Source of the DNA: Actinomyces procaprae
Lineage (GTDB): Bacteria > Actinomycetota > Actinomycetes > Actinomycetales > Actinomycetaceae
Direction of reading: 5' to 3'
Length of the DNA stretch: 64,000 nucleotides
Assembly: GCF_004798665.1 (NCBI RefSeq)
Contig: NZ_CP039292.1
Span: 2,294,001 to 2,358,000, forward strand
Shown here: one piece after another, positions 8,643 through 16,095 of the stretch
Position numbering within the stretch: position 1 is the first letter of the stretch
Layout of the letters: every line of letters starts with the position of its first letter
Notes under the pieces: model-generated
Database searches by the model: none
The model's input: the letters and a program-made list of their open reading frames with translations, nothing else
What the model was told of the DNA's origin: nothing
Program-made: the position numbers and the translations under genes

Positions 8643-9353
8643 GTGGCGCCTCAGCTCAACCCGGCGCAGGCCCCGACGCCGTCGGCCGCCGGTTCGGTGG
8701 CCGTGCCTGCAGGCGCCCGGCTGGTGCTGGCCAGCCACAATCCCGGCAAGCTCGCCGAGCTGCGCGGGATCCTGACGCCGCTGGTGGACGGACTGGCTCC
8801 CGAGCAGATCATCTCCTCGGCCGGCCTCGGCGCCCCCGAGCCGGTGGAGGACGGGCTGACCTTCGCCGCCAATGCCACGCTCAAGGCGCGTGCCCTGGCC
8901 CAGGCGACCGGGCTGCCGGCGGTAGCGGACGACTCGGGGCTGTGTGTGGATGTGCTAGGTGGCGCGCCGGGCATCTTCTCGGCGCGCTGGTCGGGCCGCC
9001 ACGGCGACGACGAGGCCAACCTGCAGCTGCTGCTGGGACAGCTTGCCGACGTCGCCGACCCGCATCGTACGGCGCGCTTCACCTGTGCCGCGGTGCTGGT
9101 AGTGCCGATCCGGGGCGGCGAGCCGGAATCCGTAACCGTGGTGGAGCGCTCCATGGCCGGGAGGCTGCTGCATGAGCCGGTCGGTACCGGCGGCTTCGGC
9201 TACGACCCGATCTTCGTGCCGGTTCAGGAGGATGCCCCGGGCGGTTCCGGGCGGACGACGGCGCAGCTTAGTGCGGCGGATAAGAACGCCATCTCCCACC
9301 GCGGCCAGGCCTTGCGCGCCTTGGCTCCCGCCCTGCGGGACCTGCTCGCCTAG
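8643..9353 (+). CDS. rdgB: XTP/dITP pyrophosphatase (RdgB/HAM1)
   Basis: 236 aa from GTG. It hydrolyses deaminated purine nucleoside triphosphates (dITP, XTP) to monophosphates, keeping them out of DNA and RNA. Family motifs are intact: ASHNPGKLAELR near the N-terminus, VADDSGLCVDVLGGAPGIFSAR split by a short turn, GGFGYDPIF and the C-terminal SHRGQALRAL. About 25 N-terminal residues are extra. Cotranscribed with rph. A copy of the dispersed 3'-end repeat starts 28 bases after the stop. Confidence 0.95.
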   Translation: MAPQLNPAQAPTPSAAGSVAVPAGARLVLASHNPGKLAELRGILTPLVDGLAPEQIISSAGLGAPEPVEDGLTFAANATLKARALAQATGLPAVADDSGLCVDVLGGAPGIFSARWSGRHGDDEANLQLLLGQLADVADPHRTARFTCAAVLVVPIRGGEPESVTVVERSMAGRLLHEPVGTGGFGYDPIFVPVQEDAPGGSGRTTAQLSAADKNAISHRGQALRALAPALRDLLA

Positions 9354-9380
9354 CCTTGCCGGGACCGGCGCCCACACCCC

Positions 9381-9415
9381 ACCGAGATCGGTAGATCTTA
9401 CGTACCGAGGTCGGT
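9381..9415 (+). repeat. 3'-end repeat, copy B (1.5 units)
   Basis: ACCGAGATCGGT (9381-9392), spacer AGATCTTACGT, ACCGAGGTCGGT (9404-9415), same orientation as rdgB. The spacer and flanks (CCC before, TTGAA after) match copy A exactly. Confidence 0.85.
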
Positions 9416-9459
9416 TGAAGCGGAGCGCCGAGGCACGAGCCTCAACCCATCACACACCC

Positions 9460-9504
9460 TTGCTTTCCGACAGGGAAAACATTACACTTTCCACACTGGA
9501 AAGT
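9460..9504 (+). promoter_or_regulatory. promoter with two overlapping operator dyads
   Basis: Possible -35 TTGCTT (9460-9465) and -10 TACACT (9483-9488) are 17 bases apart. TTTCC-N5-GGAAA (9464-9478) covers the -35 end and spacer. ACTTTCC-N5-GGAAAGT (9486-9504) covers the -10 and start region. The repeated TTTCC-N5-GGAAA design indicates repression by a dimeric regulator, most simply the winged-helix protein at 9955. Confidence 0.55.
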
Positions 9505-9515
9505 GAGGTGTAGTC

Positions 9516-9962
9516 GTGTCCTCATCCTCATCGACAGCCATGTCCCCCAACGAGGCGCGCAGCCGCCTGTACGACGTCGCCGCCACCGAGCGTGCGGCCG
9601 CGCAATGGCATCCCGCCACCTGGGCGGTCGCCTTGTTCGCCATCGCCTTCGGCACCACGATCGGCGCCCTGCTCACCGCACACTACTGGGTACTGCTCGG
9701 CGGACTCGCCGCACTCGTGCTCATACATGTACTGCTGCGGAACCGGCTTCTCCGCCCCGGGGTCCGCACTCGAGACGACCTGATCGGCACCGACCGGCAG
9801 TGGTGGAAACGGAATGGCTTAGCCGTGTGGGCTCTGGTTGTAGGCGCCGTCTTCCATGGGGTATCCATACATCCAGTGCTGGTCGGCGTGCTCGTGCTGC
9901 TCGCTACCGCTCACGCCTGGTACTGCGCTGCCGTGGTCTGGCCGGAGGGCACTCGTGCTTGA
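9516..9962 (+). CDS. small membrane protein with four helices
   Basis: 148 aa from GTG 9516; an ATG at 9540 is a possible alternative. Four hydrophobic stretches fall in two pairs (about 35-50, 53-70, 104-119 and 121-140), with a basic loop between the pairs. No known domain is recognised. Its stop lies inside the following regulator gene (8-base overlap), so both are made from one transcript under the dyad-bearing promoter at 9460. Membrane protein plus small winged-helix regulator is a common sensor-like arrangement. Confidence 0.7.
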   Translation: MSSSSSTAMSPNEARSRLYDVAATERAAAQWHPATWAVALFAIAFGTTIGALLTAHYWVLLGGLAALVLIHVLLRNRLLRPGVRTRDDLIGTDRQWWKRNGLAVWALVVGAVFHGVSIHPVLVGVLVLLATAHAWYCAAVVWPEGTRA

Positions 9963-10272
9963 TCCCGTGATACACCCGCTCAGTCGCCTACGGATCTGTG
10001 CGACGCTCAAGTCCGTCGGGGCAGTGAATGACGGCGCCCTGGTGTGGACCGGTACCGAGATGAAGTTCTCCGCACTGCGTGACGCCGTTGGTCTGTCCGA
10101 CGCCAGTCTGTCCAAGCAGCTCAAGGCACTGGAGGAAGCGGACTACATCCGCCGCCACCGTGACTACGGTGTGGTGCGTTCCATGGACGTCGTCTGGGTG
10201 TCGCTCACCCCGCGCGGTCTGAAGGCATTTGAGGATCACGTCGCCGCGCTGCGGGAGATCGCCGGGGATTAA
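9955..10272 (+). CDS. winged-helix transcriptional regulator (HTH_34/MarR-like)
   Basis: 105 aa from GTG 9955. The sequence has the compact winged-helix form: HPLSRLRICATLKSV at the start, the recognition helix LSDASLSKQLKALEEADYI, a basic wing (RRHRDYGVVRS) and the closing VSLTPRGLKAFEDHVAALREI. This layout is typical of single-domain HTH_34 proteins. It probably binds the TTTCC/GGAAA dyads upstream of its own operon and controls the membrane protein translated ahead of it. Confidence 0.8.
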   Translation: MLDPVIHPLSRLRICATLKSVGAVNDGALVWTGTEMKFSALRDAVGLSDASLSKQLKALEEADYIRRHRDYGVVRSMDVVWVSLTPRGLKAFEDHVAALREIAGD

Positions 10273-11202
10273 GACGCAGGCGGGTCAACCCACGACGTGA
10301 ACGGATTAGCGTGATCGGCCGCCCCGGCTTGTCCTCAAGACGCCCATGCGATCCAAGCCCCCAGCATGTTGGACCCGTTCCTCAGTTTGGACCATCTGGG
10401 AGTGCCTGTGATGTGTTATGTCTCAGGACATCGGTGACAGTTTGGACCGTCTGAGAGTGCCTGCCAGACGGTCCAAACCGGCTCTTCCGGTTTGGGGTTG
10501 TGGTGGGTGCGGCTGGGTGGGCGTGGGTGGCGTCGGCAATGGGCGGTTCGCAGGTGGTTGGGGCCTGGTCGGATGAGTATTACCGGGGAGCGGCGCACGC
10601 TCAGTCCTCTTGCCGCTCCGGCCGGACAGCGAGTTTTGCCCGGTATTTCAACGTTCTTGGTTTTGGGTTGAAGGAGGCTGGTCGGCTCCTGCGTGCGCCG
10701 CGGGGGTCGGCGCACGCAGGAGCCGAACACCCCGTTCACCGCCGGAGGTGTTTTCCGCATGATTCCGCCAAATCTCTAGAAGAGCTCCACAGCTGAGCGT
10801 GCGGCGCGCTCACGCCGAGCCCACCCGTGCGCGGTTCCGGCACCATGCCCCAGCCCGGGTTCACCACCGAAGCCCACCCGTGCACGCGCTCAGCTCCTGG
10901 CACTTGAGGACGAGACCGTGGGAAGAGCCCGAGGCCGCACAAGTAGGCGGAGCGCCCCGCGATTGCGGAGTATCCGCGGCCACCAGCACGGCCGACACCA
11001 CTCCCACCGAGCCTGGACGCCTCGCTGCGGCCCACACCCCGGATCGGCCCCGCACAACCACCCCACACCCCCACACCGGAAGCGCCTCCAAACTGAGGCG
11101 ACAGTCCAAACAGCCTCGGGTGGGCAGGCATACTTTGCCGGCCGAGGCGTCACTACGCCGCTAACGCGCCAGCCGCCGACGCCTTCGCACCCGTCCTCGC
11201 CC
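10273..11202. other. gene-free islet with nested hairpins and inverted ends
   Basis: No credible coding gene is seen in about 930 bases. Direct copies of TTTGGACCRTCTG followed by GAGTGCCTG lie at about 10385 and 10441. Between them is TGTCTCAGGACATCGG, which resembles the ends of IS481-type elements (recalled, not searched). A 14-bp stem (10440-10453 with 10465-10478) overlaps a second stem, CCAAACCGG-N5-CCGGTTTGG (10473-10495). A G-rich repeat at 10481-10505 recurs inverted near 11,086 and in the 36.2-37.0 kb islet. Confidence 0.5.
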
Positions 11203-11278
11203 GATCGGCACGTAAGGTTTACCGACCTCAGCATGTAAGATCTACCGACCTCGGCACGTAAGATCTACCGATCTCGGT
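11203..11278 (-). repeat. 3'-end repeat, copy C (about 3.5 degenerate units)
   Basis: Read on the minus strand, cores at 11278-11267 (ACCGAGATCGGT), 11255-11244 and 11232-11221 alternate with 11-base spacers, then a decayed partial unit. The first core overlaps the 3' end of the membrane protein gene: it encodes its last residues (His-Arg-Asp-Arg) and its TAG stop. Confidence 0.85.
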
Positions 11279-11792
11279 GGGATTGGGCGTCCAGGCGGCG
11301 CTGGATGCCCTTGGGGACCAGCGAGTCATGCGCCTTGACGTAGCCATACAGGCTGCGCCAGCCACAGAGGAAGACTACGACGAAGGCGGCCAGCATGGCC
11401 GCAAAGGATGCCGCCTGCCCCTCCCCACCGACTGTCCCCACGGGCGTCAGCCACACGCACAGCCCGGTCCACAGCGCCCACACGACGCCGCTCACGAGGG
11501 ATCCATCGGGCCAGATCACCTCCAGGTGATCATGCGGACGGCGCACCAGCCAGGTCACCGCCCAACCAACGACGACGGCGCCCGCCCCGCCGGCCAGCAG
11601 GCCCGCCACCCGCGACAGGTCGTGCATGGACGCGGCGGCGAAGCAGGCGATCAACGCCACCGATACGGCGTCGGCGAGCAGCACCAGCCACCAGCGGGTG
11701 CGCCGCCCACGCGTCCAGGGCCGATCCGGCCCATCGGGCACCGGCGGTGTGTAGCTGATACGGCGCGGCTCGTCCCGCTGCTGATCCTGCAC
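11265..11792 (-). CDS. membrane protein, C-terminus supplied by repeat
   Basis: 175 aa with four hydrophobic segments (about 35-55, 62-82, 98-115 and 126-145) and a charged N-terminal tail. No domain is recognised. The last four residues and the stop codon are read from the dispersed repeat (copy C), so either the repeat truncated a longer gene or the gene end was captured by it. It lies 3 bases after the metallo-hydrolase stop and is likely the last gene of the clpS-murI operon. Confidence 0.7.
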   Translation of the reverse strand: MQDQQRDEPRRISYTPPVPDGPDRPWTRGRRTRWWLVLLADAVSVALIACFAAASMHDLSRVAGLLAGGAGAVVVGWAVTWLVRRPHDHLEVIWPDGSLVSGVVWALWTGLCVWLTPVGTVGGEGQAASFAAMLAAFVVVFLCGWRSLYGYVKAHDSLVPKGIQRRLDAQSHRDR

Positions 11793-11795
11793 CGG

Positions 11796-12596
11796 TCAGA
11801 TCTCCCAGGAGGCGCCGGGGGTTGCCGCCGTCAGCGGACCGTCATAGACGGCGGCGGCCTCACGCAGCGGATCGGAAGGATCCGTCCAGGGCTGAATGTG
11901 AGTGAGCACCAGCCGGGCGGCTGGGCGACGCCCGCCCCGGCCGGAGGTGCCCGCCGCAAGCTGCCCGGCACGGCGCCCGGTCAGGTGTATGCCGCGCACG
12001 GCGTCGCGCCCTTCCAGGAAGGCGGCCTCCGAGAGCAGCAGGTCGACGCCGTCGGCCATGGCCTCAATGCCCTCGCACAGGTCCGTGTCCCCGGTGAAGG
12101 CCAGGCTGACGGAACCTCCGTCGCGACCGGGGCCCTCCACCCGGTACCCGAAGGCCTCCACCGGATGCAGCGCCGGGAAGGGAGTGATGGTAAGCGGGCC
12201 CACCTGCACTCCCTCTCCCGCCGCAGCAGTGCGGAAGGAGAACTCGGTGGCATAGGTCTCCTCCGCGGAAGTGCCGTCCACGCCGTTCAGACGCGTGCGC
12301 AACTCGCCCGGGCCGAGCGTGAGCACCGGCCCCAGTCTGCCGGCCGGGTTCCAGCGCCGGAACACGTGCATGCCCACCAGGTCCACCATGTGGTCGGCGT
12401 GGCAATGGGAGATGGCGATCGCGTCCAGCTGCGCCGGATCCAGGTGCCGCAGCATCTGCCCCATGGCGCCGGGTCCGAGGTCGAGCACAACCGACCAGGT
12501 GCGCCCGGCGGCGTCGTCGGCCTGCACCAGGTAGGAGGAGGCCGCGGCCTCAGGCCCGGACATGGAGCCGGTGCAGCCAATGATGGTGAGTTTCAT
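11796..12596 (-). CDS. metallo-beta-lactamase-fold hydrolase (Rv1339-like)
   Basis: 266 aa. The metal-binding signature HCHADH is near residue 64; further ligand candidates are in FTGDTD and the His in LTHIQPW. Overall layout matches RNase Z/ElaC-like and cyclic-nucleotide phosphodiesterase-like proteins. Position next to murI and near rph-rdgB matches the Mycobacterium tuberculosis gene Rv1339, reported as a cyclic-AMP phosphodiesterase. That role is therefore possible here, by synteny rather than by motif. It starts 14 bases after the murI stop. Confidence 0.82.
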   Translation of the reverse strand: MKLTIIGCTGSMSGPEAAASSYLVQADDAAGRTWSVVLDLGPGAMGQMLRHLDPAQLDAIAISHCHADHMVDLVGMHVFRRWNPAGRLGPVLTLGPGELRTRLNGVDGTSAEETYATEFSFRTAAAGEGVQVGPLTITPFPALHPVEAFGYRVEGPGRDGGSVSLAFTGDTDLCEGIEAMADGVDLLLSEAAFLEGRDAVRGIHLTGRRAGQLAAGTSGRGGRRPAARLVLTHIQPWTDPSDPLREAAAVYDGPLTAATPGASWEI

Positions 12597-12610
12597 GCGG
12601 GATCCTCGCT

Positions 12611-13462
12611 CTAATCGGGGAAGTGGGCGGGGTCTGGGGAGGAGGCGCCGGGCATGACCTCGGCGCGGCGTACGCGGCCCACCTCAGGGCCGAGGAATCG
12701 GCGCGCCAGCACGGAGAACGACTGCGGGTCTCCGGTGGAGCGGAACTCGTGGCGGGGCGCCGGCGCATCGGGGGCGCGCAGCAGGTTACGGCGGGCGAGC
12801 TCGCGGTAGACGTCCTTGGCGGTCTCCTGGCTGGAGGTCACCAGGGTGACGTCCTCCCCCATCACATAGGAGATGGGTCCGGCCAGCAGCGGGTAGTGGG
12901 TGCATCCCAGGATCAGGGTGTCCACGCCTGCGGCCTTCACGGGTTCGAGGTACTCCTCGGCGGTGGCCATGACCTCCGGGCCGGTGGTGACGCCGCGCTC
13001 GGCCAGCTCCACGAAGCGCGGGCAGGCCTGGGAGAACAGGTGCACCCCGGGCACGGCCGTCAGGGCGTCCGCGTAGGCGTTGGAGTCCACGGTGCCCTGG
13101 GTGGCGATCAGGCCGACGCGCCCGTTGCGGGTGACACGGGCGGCGGCGCGCGCCGCCGGGTGGATGACCTCCACCACGGGCACGCCCTTGCCGCGCGTGT
13201 AGCGGCTGCGGGCGTCGTGCAGTACGGCTGCGGAGGCGGTGTTGCAGGCGATCACCAGCATCTTCACCCCGGAGTCGACCAGCTCGTCCATGATGCTCAG
13301 GGCCAGCCGACGCACCTCCTGCACCGGGCGCGGGCCGTAGGGGGTGTTGGCGGTGTCACCGATGTACAGCACCTGCTCCCCGGGGAGCTGATCGATCACC
13401 GCGCGGGCCACGGTCAAGCCGCCGACGCCGGAGTCGAACATCCCGATGGCCGCATCATTCAC
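12611..13462 (-). CDS. murI: glutamate racemase
   Basis: About 283 aa from GTG 13462 ([15 protein letters not shown]...), preferred because homologues start just before the FDSGVGGLT loop and it lies 10 bases after the DUF2017 stop; an ATG at 13492 is possible. MurI interconverts L- and D-glutamate without cofactor, supplying D-Glu for peptidoglycan. The two catalytic cysteines are visible in ACNTASA and GCTHYPLL. It belongs to the clpS-DUF2017-murI-hydrolase operon. Confidence 0.95.
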   Translation of the reverse strand: MNDAAIGMFDSGVGGLTVARAVIDQLPGEQVLYIGDTANTPYGPRPVQEVRRLALSIMDELVDSGVKMLVIACNTASAAVLHDARSRYTRGKGVPVVEVIHPAARAAARVTRNGRVGLIATQGTVDSNAYADALTAVPGVHLFSQACPRFVELAERGVTTGPEVMATAEEYLEPVKAAGVDTLILGCTHYPLLAGPISYVMGEDVTLVTSSQETAKDVYRELARRNLLRAPDAPAPRHEFRSTGDPQSFSVLARRFLGPEVGRVRRAEVMPGASSPDPAHFPD

Positions 13463-13472
13463 AGCGCCGAGA

Positions 13473-14159
13473 CTATGCGGCCCCTTCCCCATTCAATAGC
13501 ACGGCCACCAGTGATTCCTGCCACCAGGACAGCATGTCGTATGACAGCGCCATGGCCCGATTCCAGCGCTCCGCCTCCCCCTCGTCCGCGGGCGCCTCAT
13601 CCCAGGCGGCGGCGTGCGCCTGCTCGGCCGCCTCGGGGGAGTCGATCTGCAGGCGCTCGGCGAGTACCAGGCGGGCGTCGTTCAGCGCCCCCAGCCAGCG
13701 GCCCTCCTGGCCGGCGCGCACGAGCACGGCCCCGTCGGCACCGGTCGGCTCGAGCAGTTCGCACACGACGTCCTCCAGGCGGGAGCGCTTGTCCGCACGC
13801 AGCCGCCCACGGGTCAGTGAGGCGATCTCGACGGCGACCTCCGGGTCCTCTGAGGCGTCGGGCAGCAGCACGTCCAGCAGCGGCGCCAGGGAGACGGGCA
13901 CTTCGCGCTGTCCCCCGCCGACGGCGTCGCTCGTCTCGGGCTCGAAGTCGAGGGCGGCCAGTACATCGCCGTCGTGCGGGGTCTCACCCGCGCGGGCGCC
14001 GACCCGGCGGGTCGCCGCATCGCCCCGGCCGGCGTTCGGGGCCGGGGTATCGGCGGCCAGCAGGTCCGCGATCTGCTTGAACAGTCCGGCCAGGTACTCG
14101 CGCTCCCAGGCGTCCAGCGCACTGACCCAGCCCTGCGGGTCCGGGCGGAAGGCGCGCAT
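13473..14159 (-). CDS. DUF2017 family protein
   Basis: 228 aa, acidic. It begins [20 protein letters not shown] and carries a mostly helical C-terminal region ([15 protein letters not shown]). Location directly after clpS is characteristic of the actinobacterial DUF2017 family (Rv1332 position). Function is unknown; the fixed pairing suggests a link to ClpS-dependent proteolysis. It overlaps the clpS stop by one base. Confidence 0.8.
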   Translation of the reverse strand: MRAFRPDPQGWVSALDAWEREYLAGLFKQIADLLAADTPAPNAGRGDAATRRVGARAGETPHDGDVLAALDFEPETSDAVGGGQREVPVSLAPLLDVLLPDASEDPEVAVEIASLTRGRLRADKRSRLEDVVCELLEPTGADGAVLVRAGQEGRWLGALNDARLVLAERLQIDSPEAAEQAHAAAWDEAPADEGEAERWNRAMALSYDMLSWWQESLVAVLLNGEGAA

Positions 14160-14515
14160 CAGGGCCTCCTCCCTTCCGTCCCGCCCGCGCTGGAGTCGTC
14201 GTCGGCGTCTGCGAGCGGCTCGATGGTGGCGTGCAGGCCGTAGGAGTGCATGGCGGTCACGTCCACCTCCATGCGCTCCCGGGCCCCGCGGGAGACGACG
14301 GCACGGCCGTTGTGGTGCACCTGCAGCATGCGCCGGCGGGCCACCGGTAGCGGGAAGCCGAAGTAGGAGTGGAACACCCAGGTCACGTAGTCCATCGTGT
14401 TGACGGGGTCATCGTGGACCACGGTGCACCACAGGCGCCCGCGGGTGGTGCGGGCGTCCGCCAGCGTCTCCGCCTCGGGCGTGAGGGCGGCGACGACGGG
14501 CACTGCGGGCTGCAT
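14159..14515 (-). CDS. clpS: ATP-dependent Clp protease adaptor ClpS
   Basis: 118 aa. The ClpS core begins with VVHDDPVNTMDYVTWVFHSY, matching the family pattern in which the Asp and Asn line the N-degron pocket. It ends with the MHSYGLHATIEPL strand. ClpS delivers proteins with bulky N-terminal residues to ClpAP or ClpCP. The N-terminal 30 residues are variable. It is the first gene of the operon, divergent from pncB with 76 bases between starts. Confidence 0.95.
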   Translation of the reverse strand: MQPAVPVVAALTPEAETLADARTTRGRLWCTVVHDDPVNTMDYVTWVFHSYFGFPLPVARRRMLQVHHNGRAVVSRGARERMEVDVTAMHSYGLHATIEPLADADDDSSAGGTEGRRP

Positions 14516-14591
14516 GCGCCCAGCCTAGCCGCGAGTCGCATGTGACGGCGGGCTCATTCCGTCGTGTGCCCACCTGCGCTAAGTTGCTGTC

Positions 14592-15986
14592 ATGACAGCC
14601 AATCTGCGGGATGTCCCCGCCCCGGCCACTTCCAGCACCGCGCTGCTGACGGACATGTACGAGCTGACCATGCTGCAGGCCGCGCTGCACGGCGGCGTCG
14701 CCGAGCGCGCCAGCGTCTTCGAACTGTTCGGGCGCAACCTGCCGGCCTCGCGCCGCTTCGGCGTGGTGGCCGGCGTCGGCCGCCTGCTGGACGCCATTGA
14801 GGACTTCACCTTCACCGACGCCCAGATCGACTACCTGCACTCGGCCGGCATCGTCGACGACGACACGCTCGACTACCTGCGCTCCTACCGCTTCTCCGGA
14901 AACATCCGCGGCTACGCCGAGGGAGAGTGCTACTTCTCCGGCTCCCCGCTGCTGACGGTTGAGGGCACCTTCGCCGAGGCCTGCATCCTGGAGACCCTGG
15001 CACTGTCCATCTACAACTACGACTGCGCGGTCGCTGCGGCCGCCTCGCGCATGACCATCGCCGCACACGGCCGCCCCTGCGTGGAGTTCGGGGCGCGCCG
15101 GGCGCACGAGCGCGCCGCCGTGGCCGCGGCCCGGGCGGCCGTCATCGGCGGCTTCGCGGGCACCAGCGACCTGGAGGCGGCCATGCGCTACAGCATTCCG
15201 GCCGTGGGCACCTCCGCGCACTCCTTCACCCTGCTGCATGACAGCGAGGAGGAGGCCTTCGCCTCCCAGGTGGCCAGCCTGGGCCCGGGGACGACCATCC
15301 TGGTGGACACCTACGACATCGAGCGCGGCGTGGCCCGGGCGGTGGCGGCGGCGCGCGCGGCCGGCGGTGAGCTGGGCGCGGTGCGCCTGGACTCCGGTGA
15401 CCTGGTGGCCGAGGCCTTCAAGGTGCGCGCCCAGCTGGACGCCCTGGGGGCGACGACGACGAAGATCACCGTCACCAGCGACCTGGACGAGTACGCGATC
15501 GCCGCCCTGGGGGCGGCGCCGGTGAACTCCTACGGTGTGGGCACCAAGCTGGTCACCGGTTCGGGCCGGCCGACGGCGGCGCTGGTGTACAAGCTGGTCG
15601 AGCGCATGGGCGGTGACGGGCAGATGCAGGAGGTCGCCAAGTTCTCCGCCGGAGGCAAGTCGACGGTGGGCGGACGCAAGTGGGCCGGGCGGGTACTCAA
15701 CGGAGCCGGCTCGGCCACCGAGGAGCTCATCATCTCGGCGCGCTCCGAGCAGGCCGGCCTGGCCGCACTGGAGGCCGCCGGGGCGCGGCCGCTGCAGGTG
15801 GACCTGGTGCGCGACGGCGTCATCGTGGAGGAGCACCGCGGCCCCGACGCGCTGGCGGCGGCCGCCGAGCGGCATCAGGTCGCGCGCGCGGAGCTGCCCT
15901 ACGAGGGCTGGCGGCTGAGCGAGGGCGACCCGGCCATCCCCACCCGCCACGTGGACAGCGACGATCGCCAGGCGCTGCGCGGCTGA
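14592..15986 (+). CDS. pncB: nicotinate phosphoribosyltransferase
   Basis: 464 aa. It makes nicotinate mononucleotide from nicotinic acid and PRPP with ATP hydrolysis, the salvage entry to NAD. Family blocks seen are LLTDMYELTM at the start, VEFGARRAHE, GTSAHSF (the phosphorylated histidine region) and the PRPP-site loop VRLDSGD. Gene order pncB/clpS divergent is the same as in mycobacteria. It ends at a strong hairpin shared with the convergent helicase. Confidence 0.95.
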   Translation: MTANLRDVPAPATSSTALLTDMYELTMLQAALHGGVAERASVFELFGRNLPASRRFGVVAGVGRLLDAIEDFTFTDAQIDYLHSAGIVDDDTLDYLRSYRFSGNIRGYAEGECYFSGSPLLTVEGTFAEACILETLALSIYNYDCAVAAAASRMTIAAHGRPCVEFGARRAHERAAVAAARAAVIGGFAGTSDLEAAMRYSIPAVGTSAHSFTLLHDSEEEAFASQVASLGPGTTILVDTYDIERGVARAVAAARAAGGELGAVRLDSGDLVAEAFKVRAQLDALGATTTKITVTSDLDEYAIAALGAAPVNSYGVGTKLVTGSGRPTAALVYKLVERMGGDGQMQEVAKFSAGGKSTVGGRKWAGRVLNGAGSATEELIISARSEQAGLAALEAAGARPLQVDLVRDGVIVEEHRGPDALAAAAERHQVARAELPYEGWRLSEGDPAIPTRHVDSDDRQALRG

Positions 15987-16024
15987 GCCGGACCCGCACC
16001 CGACTATCCGACTAACTGGACCGG

Positions 16025-16072
16025 CCCGACGGCGTCGCCGCGTACCCCAAGGGGCGCGGCGACGGCGTCGGG
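16025..16072. terminator. bidirectional hairpin between pncB and helicase
   Basis: An 18-bp stem with one mismatch (16025-16042 with 16055-16072) encloses a smaller CCCC-aa-GGGG stem. It sits between two convergent genes, 39 bases after pncB and 24 before the helicase stop. No T-run is present, so it may stop transcription in both directions or protect 3' ends. Confidence 0.6.
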
Positions 16073-16095
16073 CCCGGGCCGCAGGTAAGGGGCCT

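Noticed and set aside
10385-10465. CRISPR or iteron array
   Set aside because: Only two copies of the direct repeat, with an IS-end-like sequence between.
12623-14080. Long plus-strand open frame over murI and DUF2017
   Set aside because: Shadow frame ending in arginine/proline-rich sequence; murI motifs lie on the minus strand.
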